A stretch of DNA of 64,000 bases from Rhodovastum sp963714255 (GCA_963714255.1 CAVQNU010000033.1:62001-126000), one strand, 5' to 3'. Counted from the first letter of the stretch, positions 8,430-17,650 are shown. Notes: generated from the sequence alone by a model not told the origin. A program made the numbers and translations.

Positions 8430-9358
8430 CCAGCGTGCCCGCCTGGCAGCTGGGTCTGGTGCTGTCCGTGTTCTGCGCGGTCGCGGGCCTGCTGCTGCTG
8501 GTGGTGGCCGAGCGCGGCGCGCGCGCCGAGGCGCGCATCCAGTCCGTCCGCAAGCTGGCCGGCGCGGACCCGGGCGTCGTCATCGCGCCGATGCCCGCCT
8601 GGAGCCGCGCGCTGGGCGCCATCGGCGGCAGCGTCCTGCGCAGCGGCCTGCTGTCGCGCAAGGCGATCGAAGATCTCGAGCAGACGATGGAGGCGGCCGG
8701 ACATCGCACCAGCGCGGCACTGGCGCTGTTCGTCGGCAGCAAGATCGTTTTGCTGTTCGGCCTGCCGCTGTTGGCCTGGATCTTCCTCACCGTCGCGGGC
8801 TCGGGCAAGTCGCCGCTGCTGTTCATGGTGATCTGCGCCATCATCGGGCTGATGCTGCCCGATGTGGTGGTGCGGCGCATCCGCGCGCGCTACCTCAAGG
8901 CGGTGGAGACCGGCCTGCCGGTGGCGCTCGACCTGCTCATCATTTGCGCCGAGGCCGGGTTGGCACTTGAAGCGGGGATGGAGCGGGTGGCCGAGGAGGG
9001 GCAGGACGGCGCACGGGCGACCGCCAACGAGCTGCGGATCACCGCCAACGAAATGAAGATCCTGGCCGACCGGCGCCAGGCGCTGGTGAACATGGGCAAG
9101 CGCACCGGGCTCGACTCCATGGTTCGTTTGGGCGGCACGCTGGCGCAGAGCCTGAAATACGGCACCCCGCTGACGCTGGCGCTGCGCACCCTCGCCGCCG
9201 AGCTGCGCCAGACGATGCTGACGCGGTTCGAGGCCCGGGCCGCGAAGATCCCGGTGCTGCTGACCATTCCGATGATCCTGTTCATCCTGCCCTGCATTTT
9301 CGTCGTCGTCGCGGGCCCCGCAGGGGTGCGGGTGGTGCAGGCGATTACGTCGCGATGA
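8426..9358 (+). CDS. tadC: Inner-membrane platform protein TadC
   Basis: Second platform protein, 310 residues, paralogous to TadB with the same F-domain organisation (ALDLLIICAEAGLALEAGMERV, then KRTGLDSMVRLGGTLAQSL). GTG 8426 is chosen as start because it overlaps the tadB stop in a GTGA, matching the coupling style of this operon. The first helix (WQLGLVLSVFCAVAGLLLL) begins right after it. The end overlaps tadE by four bases. Confidence 0.9.
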   Translation: MTSVPAWQLGLVLSVFCAVAGLLLLVVAERGARAEARIQSVRKLAGADPGVVIAPMPAWSRALGAIGGSVLRSGLLSRKAIEDLEQTMEAAGHRTSAALALFVGSKIVLLFGLPLLAWIFLTVAGSGKSPLLFMVICAIIGLMLPDVVVRRIRARYLKAVETGLPVALDLLIICAEAGLALEAGMERVAEEGQDGARATANELRITANEMKILADRRQALVNMGKRTGLDSMVRLGGTLAQSLKYGTPLTLALRTLAAELRQTMLTRFEARAAKIPVLLTIPMILFILPCIFVVVAGPAGVRVVQAITSR

Positions 9359-9831
9359 GCCCGCTGTCCCACAGGCGCGCCGCCAGGGCGGGCACGGTGG
9401 CGATCGAGTTCGCCCTGATCGGCATGTCGTTCATCGGTCTTCTCATGCTGATTTTCCAGCTCGGGTTTTTGCTGTATGCGCAGACGGCGCTCGACTATGC
9501 GGTGAAGCAGACGGCGCGGCAGTTGCTGACCGGGCAGAAATCCATCGCCAGCGGGGCCACCCAGGCCTCGTTCCAGTCCGGCCTGTTCTGCCAGTATCTG
9601 GCCGGCTTCCTGCCGTGCAGCAACGTCGTGGTCACCCTGCAGCCGGTCTCCGGTTTCCAGAGCGCGCCGCTGACCCCGACCCAGCTGGCGCAAAATCGAA
9701 CCCCGACCGTCAACCCCGGCACCAGCGGCAGCCTGGTGCTGATGCAGGCCTACTACACCCCTGGCATCCTGAACTGGCCGTTGAACATCCCGTTCCTGGT
9801 CGGAACGGCGGCCTACAGGAACGAATTCTAG
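9355..9831 (+). CDS. tadE: TadE-type pseudopilin
   Basis: Minor pilin-like protein of 158 residues. After a basic leader, RAGTVAIEFALIGMSFIG matches the TadE N-terminus: a glycine or alanine cleavage site, Glu shortly after it and a hydrophobic helix (about 17-42). The rest is a small periplasmic domain with two cysteines that could pair (CQYLAGFLPCS). Expected substrate of CpaA. ATGA overlap with tadC. Confidence 0.85.
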   Translation: MSPLSHRRAARAGTVAIEFALIGMSFIGLLMLIFQLGFLLYAQTALDYAVKQTARQLLTGQKSIASGATQASFQSGLFCQYLAGFLPCSNVVVTLQPVSGFQSAPLTPTQLAQNRTPTVNPGTSGSLVLMQAYYTPGILNWPLNIPFLVGTAAYRNEF

Positions 9832-9839
9832 GAGCGCCG

Positions 9840-10613
9840 ATGCCCCGCGATACCGGACCCGACAAAACGTCGGCGCCCCGCGGTCTTCTGGCCTGGTGGC
9901 GCGGGGCCGGGCGCTGCGCCGCCGGGCTGCTGCGCGCGCGCGACGGGCTTGCAGCGATCGAGTTCGCCTTCATTGCCCCGGTCATGATTGCCACCTTCAC
10001 CGGCCTGTACGACCTGACCACCGGCTTCCTGGCCTGGCAGCGGGTCAACATGGCGGCTCTGGCGATCGACCAGATCGCCACGGCGATGGCGGCCACCCCG
10101 CAAAACACCAACGTCCTCGACCTGGCCGACGTAACAACGGCGGCCTCGGCAATCTATGCGTATCTGCCGGATACGATGACGGCGGCAACGTCGTCGTTCG
10201 GCGTGGTCATCACCTCGGTCGTCATGACGCCGACCCAGACCGGATGCACCACCGGCTGCACCTACACGGCCAATGTCGCCTGGAGCGGATCCTACCAGGG
10301 AGCGGCAGGAACGCCGCGGGCCTGCGGCACGCTCGCCCCCGTCACGGATGCGAGCACGATTACCCCGGCCACGCTGGCAACCGATGCCTTCAGTCCCGAG
10401 CCCGTCCTGGTCGTGGACGTGACCTATACGTTCCACCCTTTGTTCTTCAACTACGTCAAGAACAACATTGTCATGACGCGGACGGCCTATTTCTCGCCGC
10501 GTACCGGTCTGGTCGGCGATTGGTTCCAGTATTATCTGATCGCCGGCTCGAACGATACCACCACGCTCTGCACCGGCTATCCGGCATCGACCACCGACAA
10601 CAACGCGACATAA
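9840..10613 (+). CDS. Second TadE/TadF-like pseudopilin
   Basis: Pilin-like protein of 257 residues with a longer cytoplasmic leader (about 45 residues) and the TadE-type stretch LAAIEFAFIAPVMIATFTGLY. The periplasmic part is rich in Thr, Ala and aromatic residues and contains CTTGCTY. AGGAGC just upstream of ATG 9840 fixes the start. By position it corresponds to TadF, a second minor subunit, but sequence alone shows only TadE-like features. Confidence 0.8.
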   Translation: MPRDTGPDKTSAPRGLLAWWRGAGRCAAGLLRARDGLAAIEFAFIAPVMIATFTGLYDLTTGFLAWQRVNMAALAIDQIATAMAATPQNTNVLDLADVTTAASAIYAYLPDTMTAATSSFGVVITSVVMTPTQTGCTTGCTYTANVAWSGSYQGAAGTPRACGTLAPVTDASTITPATLATDAFSPEPVLVVDVTYTFHPLFFNYVKNNIVMTRTAYFSPRTGLVGDWFQYYLIAGSNDTTTLCTGYPASTTDNNAT

Positions 10614-10638
10614 CCCGTCCGGCGATGGAGGACTGGCC

Positions 10639-12252
10639 TTGAAACGCCTAACGCTTCTGAAATTCATCGCCGACCGCCGCGGCGCCACCGCCTTGGTATA
10701 CGGGCTGGCGATCGTGCCGATGATGGCGCTGGTGGCGCTGGCAATCGATTTTGGTGGCATCACGGCGGCGAAAACCAAGCTCGACCTGGCGGCGGATGCG
10801 GGCGCCCTCACCGCCGCGGTCACCGCCGCGCAAGCCTGGGAAAGCGGCGTCACGACCAGCACCACCACCGCCGACTCCGACGGTGTCGCCGCCGGCCAGC
10901 AGCGCTTCCTGGCCCAGTCCGGCACCATCAACAATGTCACCGTGCAATTGCCGGTCACCGTATCGGTCTCGGCGGTCACGACGAACGGCAGCGTCACTGC
11001 CTTCACCGGCACACTGACCTACACCGCCACCTACACCCCTTATCTCGGGGCGCTGGTGGGCATTAAATCCATTCCGATCGCCAGCACGTCGGTGGTGAAC
11101 ACGCCGGTCACCGCGCCGTATCTGAACGTCGAGGTGATGCTCGACAATTCGCCGTCGATGGAAATCGCCGCCTCGCCGGGCGACTTCGCCACCATGCAGC
11201 AGAAAACCCCCTGCTCCCCGTCCGGGGCCTGGTACTATGAAAACAACGGCTGGAACCAGGGACCGCCGGCGAACCCCACCGCGTCCGGCCAAGCCTATAA
11301 CGCCTATCAATGCAGCTCGGGCGGCGTCAGTTACGACGGCACGCTGACCTGCCCGATCGCGGCCAATTCGCCCTATACATTCGCCACATTCTATCCCACC
11401 AGCGCCACCACCGGGCCGAGCTGCCAGGGCTGGTTGCAGAAATACAACCAGGCCTGGCCCCTGGCCGGCGCGCCCTGCGCGTTTGCCTGCCATTTCGACA
11501 CCAGCAGCCAGGCGGGAACCGGCAACGACTATTACGCGGTGGCGCGCAGCACGCTCGGCGGCAACAGCCCGGTCACGCTGCGCTTCGACCTGGTCAAGAC
11601 CGCGGTGGACACGCTGATCACCACCATGCAGTCCGACAACCTGGCCATCAACAACCTCAATGTCGGCATCTTCACCTTCGCCGCCACGCTGACCCAGGTC
11701 TATCCGACCAGCGGCGAGGCGGGCAATAACTGGCAGGCCGCCTTGACCGCGGTCGGCCAGCCGCCCACCGGATCGAACACGGTTGAAACCGGCATCCAGC
11801 CCTATGCCGGCGCCAATGACGCCGACACCGACTTCCCCGACACCATGAACGCGCTCCTGCAAATTCTCACCCCGGCGGGCAATGGCGTAAATTCCGCCGC
11901 GCCGCGCAAAGTGCTGTTCCTGGTGACCGACGGGCTGGAAGACTACTACGATTCCAGCGGCACCCGCTATCTGAAGGCCTTCGAGCCGGCCTATTGTCAA
12001 AACTTCAAAAACATCGGCTACGCGGTCTATGTGGTCTACACGCCGTACTATCCGTTGATGAATGCCTACTATTTGGACAATTTGGTCAGCATCGTGGAAG
12101 GCACCGGCACCAACTCGATCACCTACAATCTGCAGGCCTGCGCGTCGGAGCCCTCCAACTACATTGCCGCCAACGACCTGCCCTCCCTCACCGCCGCCCT
12201 GCAGACATTCCTGAAGCTGGCGATGGCGCCGCCCGCGCACTTCACGCAGTAA
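10639..12252 (+). CDS. tadG: TadG-like pilus assembly protein with von Willebrand A domain
   Basis: Membrane-anchored protein of 537 residues. The N-terminal DRRGATALVYGLAIVPMMA region is TadE/TadG-like, followed by an anchor helix and DFGGITAAKTKLDLAADAGAL. A vWA-type domain has a MIDAS-like DNSPS (in VMLDNSPSMEIA) and later RKVLFLVTDGLED. Several Cys pairs occur in the periplasmic part. The only well-placed start is TTG 10639 behind GGAGGAC; no ATG or GTG lies between it and the leader. It closes the pilus gene set before the transglycosylase. Confidence 0.88.
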   Translation: MKRLTLLKFIADRRGATALVYGLAIVPMMALVALAIDFGGITAAKTKLDLAADAGALTAAVTAAQAWESGVTTSTTTADSDGVAAGQQRFLAQSGTINNVTVQLPVTVSVSAVTTNGSVTAFTGTLTYTATYTPYLGALVGIKSIPIASTSVVNTPVTAPYLNVEVMLDNSPSMEIAASPGDFATMQQKTPCSPSGAWYYENNGWNQGPPANPTASGQAYNAYQCSSGGVSYDGTLTCPIAANSPYTFATFYPTSATTGPSCQGWLQKYNQAWPLAGAPCAFACHFDTSSQAGTGNDYYAVARSTLGGNSPVTLRFDLVKTAVDTLITTMQSDNLAINNLNVGIFTFAATLTQVYPTSGEAGNNWQAALTAVGQPPTGSNTVETGIQPYAGANDADTDFPDTMNALLQILTPAGNGVNSAAPRKVLFLVTDGLEDYYDSSGTRYLKAFEPAYCQNFKNIGYAVYVVYTPYYPLMNAYYLDNLVSIVEGTGTNSITYNLQACASEPSNYIAANDLPSLTAALQTFLKLAMAPPAHFTQ

Positions 12253-12273
12253 CCGCCGAACACCGGGGCGATC

Positions 12274-13077
12274 GTGGCCATCCCGTCCGGCAAAGCCGGC
12301 CCTTGCCGTACGCCGGGCCGGCTGGCGTTGCTTCTGTGCCTTGCCCTGCTCACAGCGGTGCCCGGCCGGGCCTTTGGCGGGGCCGGCGAAACCTGCCGCG
12401 ACCAGGCCGCGCGCGCCGAATCCGCCGCCGCCATTCCGCCCGGGCTGCTGCTGGCCATCGGCAAACGCGAGAGCGGCCGATTCGATGCGCAAACCAACGG
12501 CGTGCTGCCCTGGCCCTGGACGGTGAACCGCGAAGGCGAGGACCACATCTTCGAGTCGCGCGACGACGCGGTCGCCTATGTCGCCGCCGCCCAGCGCGAA
12601 GGCAGCCGCTCGATCGACGTGGGCTGCTTTCAGATCAACCTGATGTACCACCCGGCCGCCTTCGCAACCCTCGAAGAAGCCTTCGACCCCGCCGCCAATG
12701 CGGCCTACGCGGCCCGCTTCCTCACCGAACTGCACGACCGCGACGGCACCTGGGAATCCGCCGTGGCCGATTACCACTCCGCCACCCCCTGGCTCGGCAC
12801 CCCCTATCGAGAGGCAGTCTTTGCCACCTGGCACGGCCTCGCCGACCCGCCCGCACCCGCGATGCGCGCGGGGCCGGACAAGTTCCCGGGCATCCCACTG
12901 CGCACGGTGCTGGGCATCCGCATCTGGGTGGCGGGGGAAGCTTCCCCGGTCGCCGCCACACCGGTCGCCACACTCCGGGTGACCGCGATCCAGGTGAGGG
13001 GGCGAAGCCTCGCAGGGCTGCCCCGGGTCATTACGCCTTCGGCGGCACCGGCACAGGGGCGGACCGGAGAAAGATAG
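12274..13077 (+). CDS. Exported lytic transglycosylase (SLT-type)
   Basis: Peptidoglycan-cleaving enzyme of 267 residues with a signal peptide (LALLLCLALLTAVPGRAFG). The SLT signature is present: AIGKRESGRFD, whose Glu is the likely catalytic acid, followed by VGCFQINLMYHP and the ADYHSATPWLGTPY region. In pilus loci such enzymes open the cell wall for the machine. GTG 12274 lies 21 bases after the tadG stop with a weak ribosome site; the C-terminal ~60 residues are low-complexity. The TAG stop is followed at once by a palindromic repeat unit. Confidence 0.85.
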   Translation: MAIPSGKAGPCRTPGRLALLLCLALLTAVPGRAFGGAGETCRDQAARAESAAAIPPGLLLAIGKRESGRFDAQTNGVLPWPWTVNREGEDHIFESRDDAVAYVAAAQREGSRSIDVGCFQINLMYHPAAFATLEEAFDPAANAAYAARFLTELHDRDGTWESAVADYHSATPWLGTPYREAVFATWHGLADPPAPAMRAGPDKFPGIPLRTVLGIRIWVAGEASPVAATPVATLRVTAIQVRGRSLAGLPRVITPSAAPAQGRTGER

Positions 13078-13083
13078 AAAAGA

Positions 13084-13147
13084 AGAAAGGCCAGGGCTCT
13101 GCCCTGGACCCGGCAGGGGGCAGTGGCCCCCTGCACCCCATTACTTA
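13084..13147 (+). repeat. Single copy of the dispersed GC-rich palindromic unit
   Basis: One ~62-bp unit: A/G-rich lead, AGGGCTCTGCCCT hairpin, then a second hairpin with GGGGGCAGTGGCCCCC, ending CCCCATTACTTA. It fills the gap between the converging transglycosylase and ferredoxin-ferritin genes; the TAA stop of the latter lies inside its last bases. Probable bidirectional terminator. Confidence 0.85.
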
Positions 13148-14038
13148 CGCATGCGTCTTGCGCTGCCACTCTTCGCGAGTGATCCAGGCCTCCAGCACCT
13201 TCACATGCTCGGCTTCCTCCTGGACAAACTCCTTGGCCGCCGCGACGATCTCGGCATTGGTGGACGTGCCGGAGACGGAATAATAGAATTCATAGCCCCT
13301 CCGCTCGCCCTGCAGCGCCGCCCGCAACGCATCCAGCCGCGACAGCGACGGATCACCCGCCCACAACGCCGTCCGCTCCGGCGTGACATGATCAGGCCAG
13401 ACATAGTCGGGCGGAATAAACTTCGACACATCGGTCGCACCCGCCCGCCGCTTCGCCTCGGCCAGATGCAACCGCGAGAACGCCGCAAGCTGCGCGAACA
13501 GCTTCGCCACCTCCTGGTTGCCCACCTGCTCCATCGCACTGGACAACTCGTCGAAATGGATCGCCGCATCCTCCTCGACCTTGACGGCATAGCCGAAGAA
13601 TTCCTCGACCGAGCCGATCTCCAGGCCGCCCTTGAAAATCTTCGCCGCCTTCGACAGATACGGCGGCTTGGCCGGCAAGGTCTGGTCGCCCTCAAACGAA
13701 ACCAGAATGTCTTCGTTGCGAATGAAGCACTGGCAGGCCAGCCGGTAGCGCGGCGGCATGTCGTTGACTTCGGCGTCCTCGATTTCCTGCTTGGTGATCT
13801 TGCCAAGCTGGCGAAGAACTTCCTTTTCCTTCTCCGTCAGGGCAATCCCGCATTTCTGCGCCGGGGAAAGATGCTTCACTTCCACCAGACACGAGCCGCA
13901 CTCGCCGTCCTGGCAGTCGAACGGGATCGGAATCTTGTGCGCCTTGGCGACGGCGAGGATGGTCCCGCGGTCGCCGGCGACGGCATAGACGGTCACGTCC
14001 TTCGCCATCACGGGGGATGAAAACGTCACGTTGCTCAC
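13145..14038 (-). CDS. 2Fe-2S ferredoxin fused to a ferritin-like domain
   Basis: Two-domain protein of 297 residues. The N-terminal plant-type 2Fe-2S ferredoxin domain (about 12-115) shows DCQDGECGSC (C-x4-C-x2-C) and the fourth ligand in RLACQC. The C-terminal ~150 residues form a ferritin/rubrerythrin-like helical bundle with Glu/His-rich helices (VEEDAAIHFDEL, EFVQEEAEHVKVLE) that could bind a di-iron centre. Start GTG 14038 is preferred because AGGAGC sits six bases before it; an ATG at 14008 has no ribosome site. It may couple electron delivery to peroxide reduction or iron handling, but its function is not known to me. Confidence 0.82.
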   Translation of the reverse strand: MSNVTFSSPVMAKDVTVYAVAGDRGTILAVAKAHKIPIPFDCQDGECGSCLVEVKHLSPAQKCGIALTEKEKEVLRQLGKITKQEIEDAEVNDMPPRYRLACQCFIRNEDILVSFEGDQTLPAKPPYLSKAAKIFKGGLEIGSVEEFFGYAVKVEEDAAIHFDELSSAMEQVGNQEVAKLFAQLAAFSRLHLAEAKRRAGATDVSKFIPPDYVWPDHVTPERTALWAGDPSLSRLDALRAALQGERRGYEFYYSVSGTSTNAEIVAAAKEFVQEEAEHVKVLEAWITREEWQRKTHA

Positions 14039-14305
14039 TGGCGTGCTCCTGTCGTTGCGCCCATGCGTCGCCGCGCCCGGCCGCTCACGGGGGCGCTCTT
14101 CACCGCGGGGCAGGCTGCTTTCGGCGCCGTCCCGCGAGGATGGTCGGAGGGCACAAAGCAAAGCGCGGGCCAGATAGGGAAACACGGCGGATCAACGTGA
14201 TGGCGCGTCGCCTCGTTCCCGGCCGACAGAAGCTCGTTGCGTCGGGGACATCCCGGTCGGTTTTCCGACAACCCGGTACGGCCTCGCCGGCGACCGACAC
14301 ACGTG

Positions 14306-15229
14306 TCAGGAAGCGAACTGCGCCTCGTCCGCCGCCGCCTGCCCCACCGCCACCTGCACGTCGACCGCCAGACCCATGAAGTCGCCCGGCCGGCCGATGA
14401 ACCCGCCCGCCACCGGCACCGCCTGTTCGGGCGTGCGCGCCATGCACACCCGGATCAGGTTGCGCCCCGCCACCAGCCCGTTGGTCGGGTCGAACTCCAC
14501 CCAGCCCGCACCTGGCAGGTAGATGGCGCACCAGGCATGCGTCTCGCCGCCGCCCACCACCGGCTCGGCACTGTCCACCAGCGCCTCGTCGTACAGGTAT
14601 CCGCTGACGAATTTCGAGGCGAGGCCGAGCGAGCGGCAGGCTTCCATCATCAGCAACGCGAAATCGCGGCAGGCGCCCTGGCGCGTGGCCAGAGTGGCAA
14701 CCGGCGGGTTGGTGCCCTCGGCGTCGCGCGCCGCATAGCGGAAGTCGGACTTAATCGCCCGTGTCATCGCCGCCAGCAAATCGAGCGTCAACGTCGCCAC
14801 CCCCCGGCGCAGGAATTGCCGCGCCCAAGTGTCCACGTGCCGTTCCGGATCGGGATGGTGCCGCTCCAGCAGCCGGGCGAGATCGGGAAACTCCTCGGCG
14901 GCGTAGCTGAACGGATAGGTGCAAGCCACCGGATCGAGCAATTCGTGCGGCAGTTCGGCCGCCGCCGGGAAATGCTCCAGATCAAGGATCGAAACCAGGC
15001 GCAGCGTATCCGCCGCCAGGGTTGGATCCCAGTCCAGCGTGCACACCGAGTTGCCGAACACGTCATGCGCCCAGCGCGTGGTGGAAGCCCGCGGAGCGAT
15101 GCCCAGGGTGGCGCTCAGCAACCGCAGATCATGCGAATCGCGCGGCCGCAGCATGAGCCGGTGGGTGGTGAACCGCACTGGCAGGGCGTACTGGTACTCG
15201 GTCGTGTGGGTGATGCGGACCCGTGGCAT
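14306..15229 (-). CDS. Transglutaminase-like cysteine peptidase family protein
   Basis: Cytoplasmic protein of 307 residues with the bacterial transglutaminase-like N-terminal domain (RITHTTEYQYALPVRFTTHR) and a transglutaminase core whose Cys-His-Asp triad is visible: Cys in RQGACRDFALLMM, His in GGGETHAWCAIYL and Asp in WVEFDPTNGL. Such proteins are thought to be peptidases or amide-bond enzymes; the substrate is unknown. Start ATG 15229 begins directly before the conserved N-domain. The 267 bases between it and the next gene upstream of the ferredoxin start hold no visible gene. Confidence 0.88.
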   Translation of the reverse strand: MPRVRITHTTEYQYALPVRFTTHRLMLRPRDSHDLRLLSATLGIAPRASTTRWAHDVFGNSVCTLDWDPTLAADTLRLVSILDLEHFPAAAELPHELLDPVACTYPFSYAAEEFPDLARLLERHHPDPERHVDTWARQFLRRGVATLTLDLLAAMTRAIKSDFRYAARDAEGTNPPVATLATRQGACRDFALLMMEACRSLGLASKFVSGYLYDEALVDSAEPVVGGGETHAWCAIYLPGAGWVEFDPTNGLVAGRNLIRVCMARTPEQAVPVAGGFIGRPGDFMGLAVDVQVAVGQAAADEAQFAS

Positions 15230-15320
15230 GCTCGCCCGTGCGCTTTCACATCGTTGCGGCGTGGTCGCCGGAGGGAAGCTTAACAGGACGAAGCCTGGGA
15301 TGGGAATTCCTGCAGGAAAG

Positions 15321-15452
15321 GAAGCAAGGCCAGGGCTCTCTGCCCTGGACCCGCCAAGGGGCAGTGGCCCCTTGGAACCCATTCCTGAAGGTGCGGGGTC
15401 AAGGGGGCCACTGCCCCCTTGCGGGTCCAGGGCAGAGCCCTGGCCTTGCTTC
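15321..15452. repeat. Head-to-head pair of the palindromic unit (short form)
   Basis: A forward unit and an inverted unit meet at CCCATTCCTGAAGGTGCGGGG. The left arm carries an extra CT in the first hairpin. The right end runs into the TGA stop of the COQ9 gene (TTGAAGCAAGGCC on the minus strand). It separates the transglutaminase and COQ9 genes, which lie in the same direction. Confidence 0.85.
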
Positions 15453-16083
15453 AAGCCGCCGCGGCTTCCCCGGGCAAGCACCTGGAAACCCTCTCGCCAC
15501 ACCGCTTCTGCGCCTTATGGAACCGCGCATGATCCGCCAGCCGCCGGTCCAGGAATGCCAGCGTCGCCGAGTCGCCCAAGCTGTTGTCGCGCAGCCAGAA
15601 CAGCAACGTGGACGTGTAGATAGCGCCCAGGATGAACCGCTTGGTATACCAGGCAAAATCGGCGGACTGATCGCCCGCGGCGTGCCAGATCGCATCCACC
15701 GTGCGCGCCAGCGACCGCGCCGCCAGCCCGGCGTTGCGCGGCAGTGCCAGCACGCTGACCGCCCGACGCACCGCCAGCCGGTGTGGCCGCGCCAGCTCAA
15801 GGCGCAGCGCCACCGCCAGCCGCACCCGTTGGGGCAGCCGCAGCCCGGTCAGGTCGCGCGCGGCCATCGCCGCGTCCATCTGGCGGTCTTCCAGGTCAAT
15901 CCAGGCCTCGAGCAGGGCCGCCGTCCCGCCGGGGAACAACAATTCGGCATCGCCCGGATCGGCGCCGGCGTCGCGCAGCCCGCGCCGCAGCGCGGCATGG
16001 GTCCAGCCGAGCCGGCCCACATGCGGCAACATGGCCAGCAGGGCGGCGTCGCGCTCGGCCGAGCGTTCCGGCGGCGCGATCAC
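15451..16083 (-). CDS. COQ9-family protein (ubiquinone biosynthesis)
   Basis: Protein of 210 residues of the COQ9 family, a lipid-binding accessory factor of ubiquinone hydroxylation. Typical segments: LLFPGGTAALLEAWIDLEDRQM, then LPQRVRLAVALRLELARPHR, ALPRNAGLAARSLARTVDAIW, and the C-terminal SADFAWYTKRFILGAIYTST with WLRDNSLGDSATLAFLDRR. GTG 16083 is chosen: it overlaps the def stop as GTGA, suggesting coupling, and lies just before conserved sequence. The stop abuts a palindromic element. Confidence 0.88.
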   Translation of the reverse strand: MIAPPERSAERDAALLAMLPHVGRLGWTHAALRRGLRDAGADPGDAELLFPGGTAALLEAWIDLEDRQMDAAMAARDLTGLRLPQRVRLAVALRLELARPHRLAVRRAVSVLALPRNAGLAARSLARTVDAIWHAAGDQSADFAWYTKRFILGAIYTSTLLFWLRDNSLGDSATLAFLDRRLADHARFHKAQKRCGERVSRCLPGEAAAA

Positions 16084-16628
16084 GACCCGCCTCCCGCGCT
16101 CGCTTCCTCGGCGCGCGCCAATTCGTCGGTGAAGCCGAACAGGCGGAAATCGGTCATGCGCATGGGGTAAAGAATCCCGTCCAGATGATCGTGTTCGTGC
16201 TGCACCACGCGGGCATGAAACCCGGTGACCTCGCCGCCCACCGGCACGCCCTCGGTGTCCACGCCACGATAGCGGATGCGCCAGTGGCGCGGCACGGCGG
16301 CGCGCAGGCCGGGGACGGACAAACATCCCTCCCAGTGCAACCTTACGTCTTCGCCCACCGGCTCGACCTCCGGGTTGATCACCACAGTGTTACCCGCCGC
16401 ATGGTCGTCCGCATCGCCGCTGCCACGCCCCGCCGCCACCCGGAAGATGAACAGCCGCAACGGCACATGCACCTGCGGCGCCGCCAGCCCCGCGGCCCCG
16501 GCGTCCTCCAGGGTCTCGACCATATCGCGCACCAGACGGCGGATTTCCGGCGCGCTGGGATCGGCAACCGGCGCGGCTTGCAGCAGCAGCACGGGGTGAC
16601 CCATGCGGGCGATCTTCAGGATGGCCAT
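16080..16628 (-). CDS. def: Peptide deformylase
   Basis: Metalloenzyme of 182 residues that removes the formyl group from N-terminal methionine. All three family motifs are intact: GAAGLAAPQ (44-52), EGCLSVPG with the metal-binding Cys, and HEHDHLDGILYPMRM with the HExxH helix. ATG 16628 follows GGAGGAG, a strong ribosome site. It is divergent from rpsU and translationally coupled to the COQ9 gene. No methionyl-tRNA formyltransferase gene is adjacent, so this may be a second deformylase. Confidence 0.93.
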   Translation of the reverse strand: MAILKIARMGHPVLLLQAAPVADPSAPEIRRLVRDMVETLEDAGAAGLAAPQVHVPLRLFIFRVAAGRGSGDADDHAAGNTVVINPEVEPVGEDVRLHWEGCLSVPGLRAAVPRHWRIRYRGVDTEGVPVGGEVTGFHARVVQHEHDHLDGILYPMRMTDFRLFGFTDELARAEEASAGGGS

Positions 16629-16800
16629 GCGGCGGACTCCTCCGGCGGTGGCGGTACCACCCCGAGATTGGGTGCAGTTGCGCGTTGGCGAGGGGCGGTG
16701 GGCATGGTATAGCGCCCGCCTTCCGGTCGGGGCAGTCGCCCCGGCCGCTTTTTCGTGCCCCGATGGTCGGGGCGCATGGGCAAGAGGAGTAGGCGGCCAA

Positions 16801-17004
16801 GTGCAAGTTCTCGTTCGCGACAACAATGTCGACCAGGCGCTGAAGGCGCTCAAGAAGAAGATGCAGCGTGAAGGCATCTTCCGGGAAATGAAGCTGCGCC
16901 GTCACTACGAAAAGCCCTCCGAGCGCCGCGCTCGCGAGGCCGCCGAGGCTGTCCGCCGCGCCCGCAAGATGGAGCGCAAGCGCCTCGAGCGCGAGGGTTT
17001 CTGA
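16801..17004 (+). CDS. rpsU: 30S ribosomal protein S21
   Basis: Small basic ribosomal protein of 67 residues: VQVLVRDNNVDQALKALKKK is the S21 N-terminus, followed by MKLRRHYEKPSERRAREA and an Arg/Lys-rich tail. GTG 16801 is the start, with GAGGAG at 16784-16789. The 172 bases between it and def carry both divergent promoters. Carbonic anhydrase follows after 34 bases. Confidence 0.96.
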   Translation: MQVLVRDNNVDQALKALKKKMQREGIFREMKLRRHYEKPSERRAREAAEAVRRARKMERKRLEREGF

Positions 17005-17038
17005 CACCCCCGACCGTCGCGGCCAGAAGCAAAGCTGC

Positions 17039-17644
17039 ATGGACGACCTGATCGCCGGCTACCGCCGTTTCCGCGCCACCGCCTGGCCCGAGCGGCGCCG
17101 GTTGTTCGAGGATCTGGCCGAGCGTGGCCAGCGCCCGCAGGCCATGGTGATCGCCTGCGCCGACAGCCGCGTCGACCCGGCGATGGTGTTCGACGCCGGG
17201 CCGGGCGAGATGTTCGTCCTGCGCAACGTCGCCAACCTCGTGCCGCCCTACGCGCCCGACGGCGGCTGCCACGGCACCAGTGCGGCGCTGGAATTCGCCG
17301 TGCTCGGGTTGCAGGTGCGCCATGTGATCGTGCTCGGCCACGGGCTGTGCGGTGGCATCCGCGCCTTGCTGGAGGGCGTGCCGCCGCCGGCCGGCGATTT
17401 CCTCGGCCCCTGGATCGGCACCGCCGCGCGCGCCCGCGATCGGGTGCTGGCCCATCCGCCGGCCGACCCGCAACTGGCAACCGAGTATGCCGGCATCGAA
17501 TTGTCGCTGGAGAACCTGCTCACTTTCCCCTGGATCGCCGAGCGGGTGAGCGATGGCAGCCTGCGCCTGCATGGGGCGCATTTCGACGTGCGCACCGGCG
17601 TGCTGGCGGTGCGCCAGCCCGACGGCAGTTTCGCGGCGGTCTGA
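17039..17644 (+). CDS. Beta-class carbonic anhydrase
   Basis: Zinc enzyme of 201 residues interconverting CO2 and bicarbonate. Zinc ligands and the Asp-Arg dyad are visible: Cys40, Asp42 and Arg44 in CADSR, and His101 and Cys104 in GHGLCGG (the family more often has GHSxCGG). FVLRNVANLVPPY is also characteristic. It could supply bicarbonate for the biotin carboxylase encoded farther along. Co-directional with rpsU; converges with the PaiB-like gene six bases downstream. Confidence 0.93.
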   Translation: MDDLIAGYRRFRATAWPERRRLFEDLAERGQRPQAMVIACADSRVDPAMVFDAGPGEMFVLRNVANLVPPYAPDGGCHGTSAALEFAVLGLQVRHVIVLGHGLCGGIRALLEGVPPPAGDFLGPWIGTAARARDRVLAHPPADPQLATEYAGIELSLENLLTFPWIAERVSDGSLRLHGAHFDVRTGVLAVRQPDGSFAAV

Positions 17645-17650
17645 GGAGCA

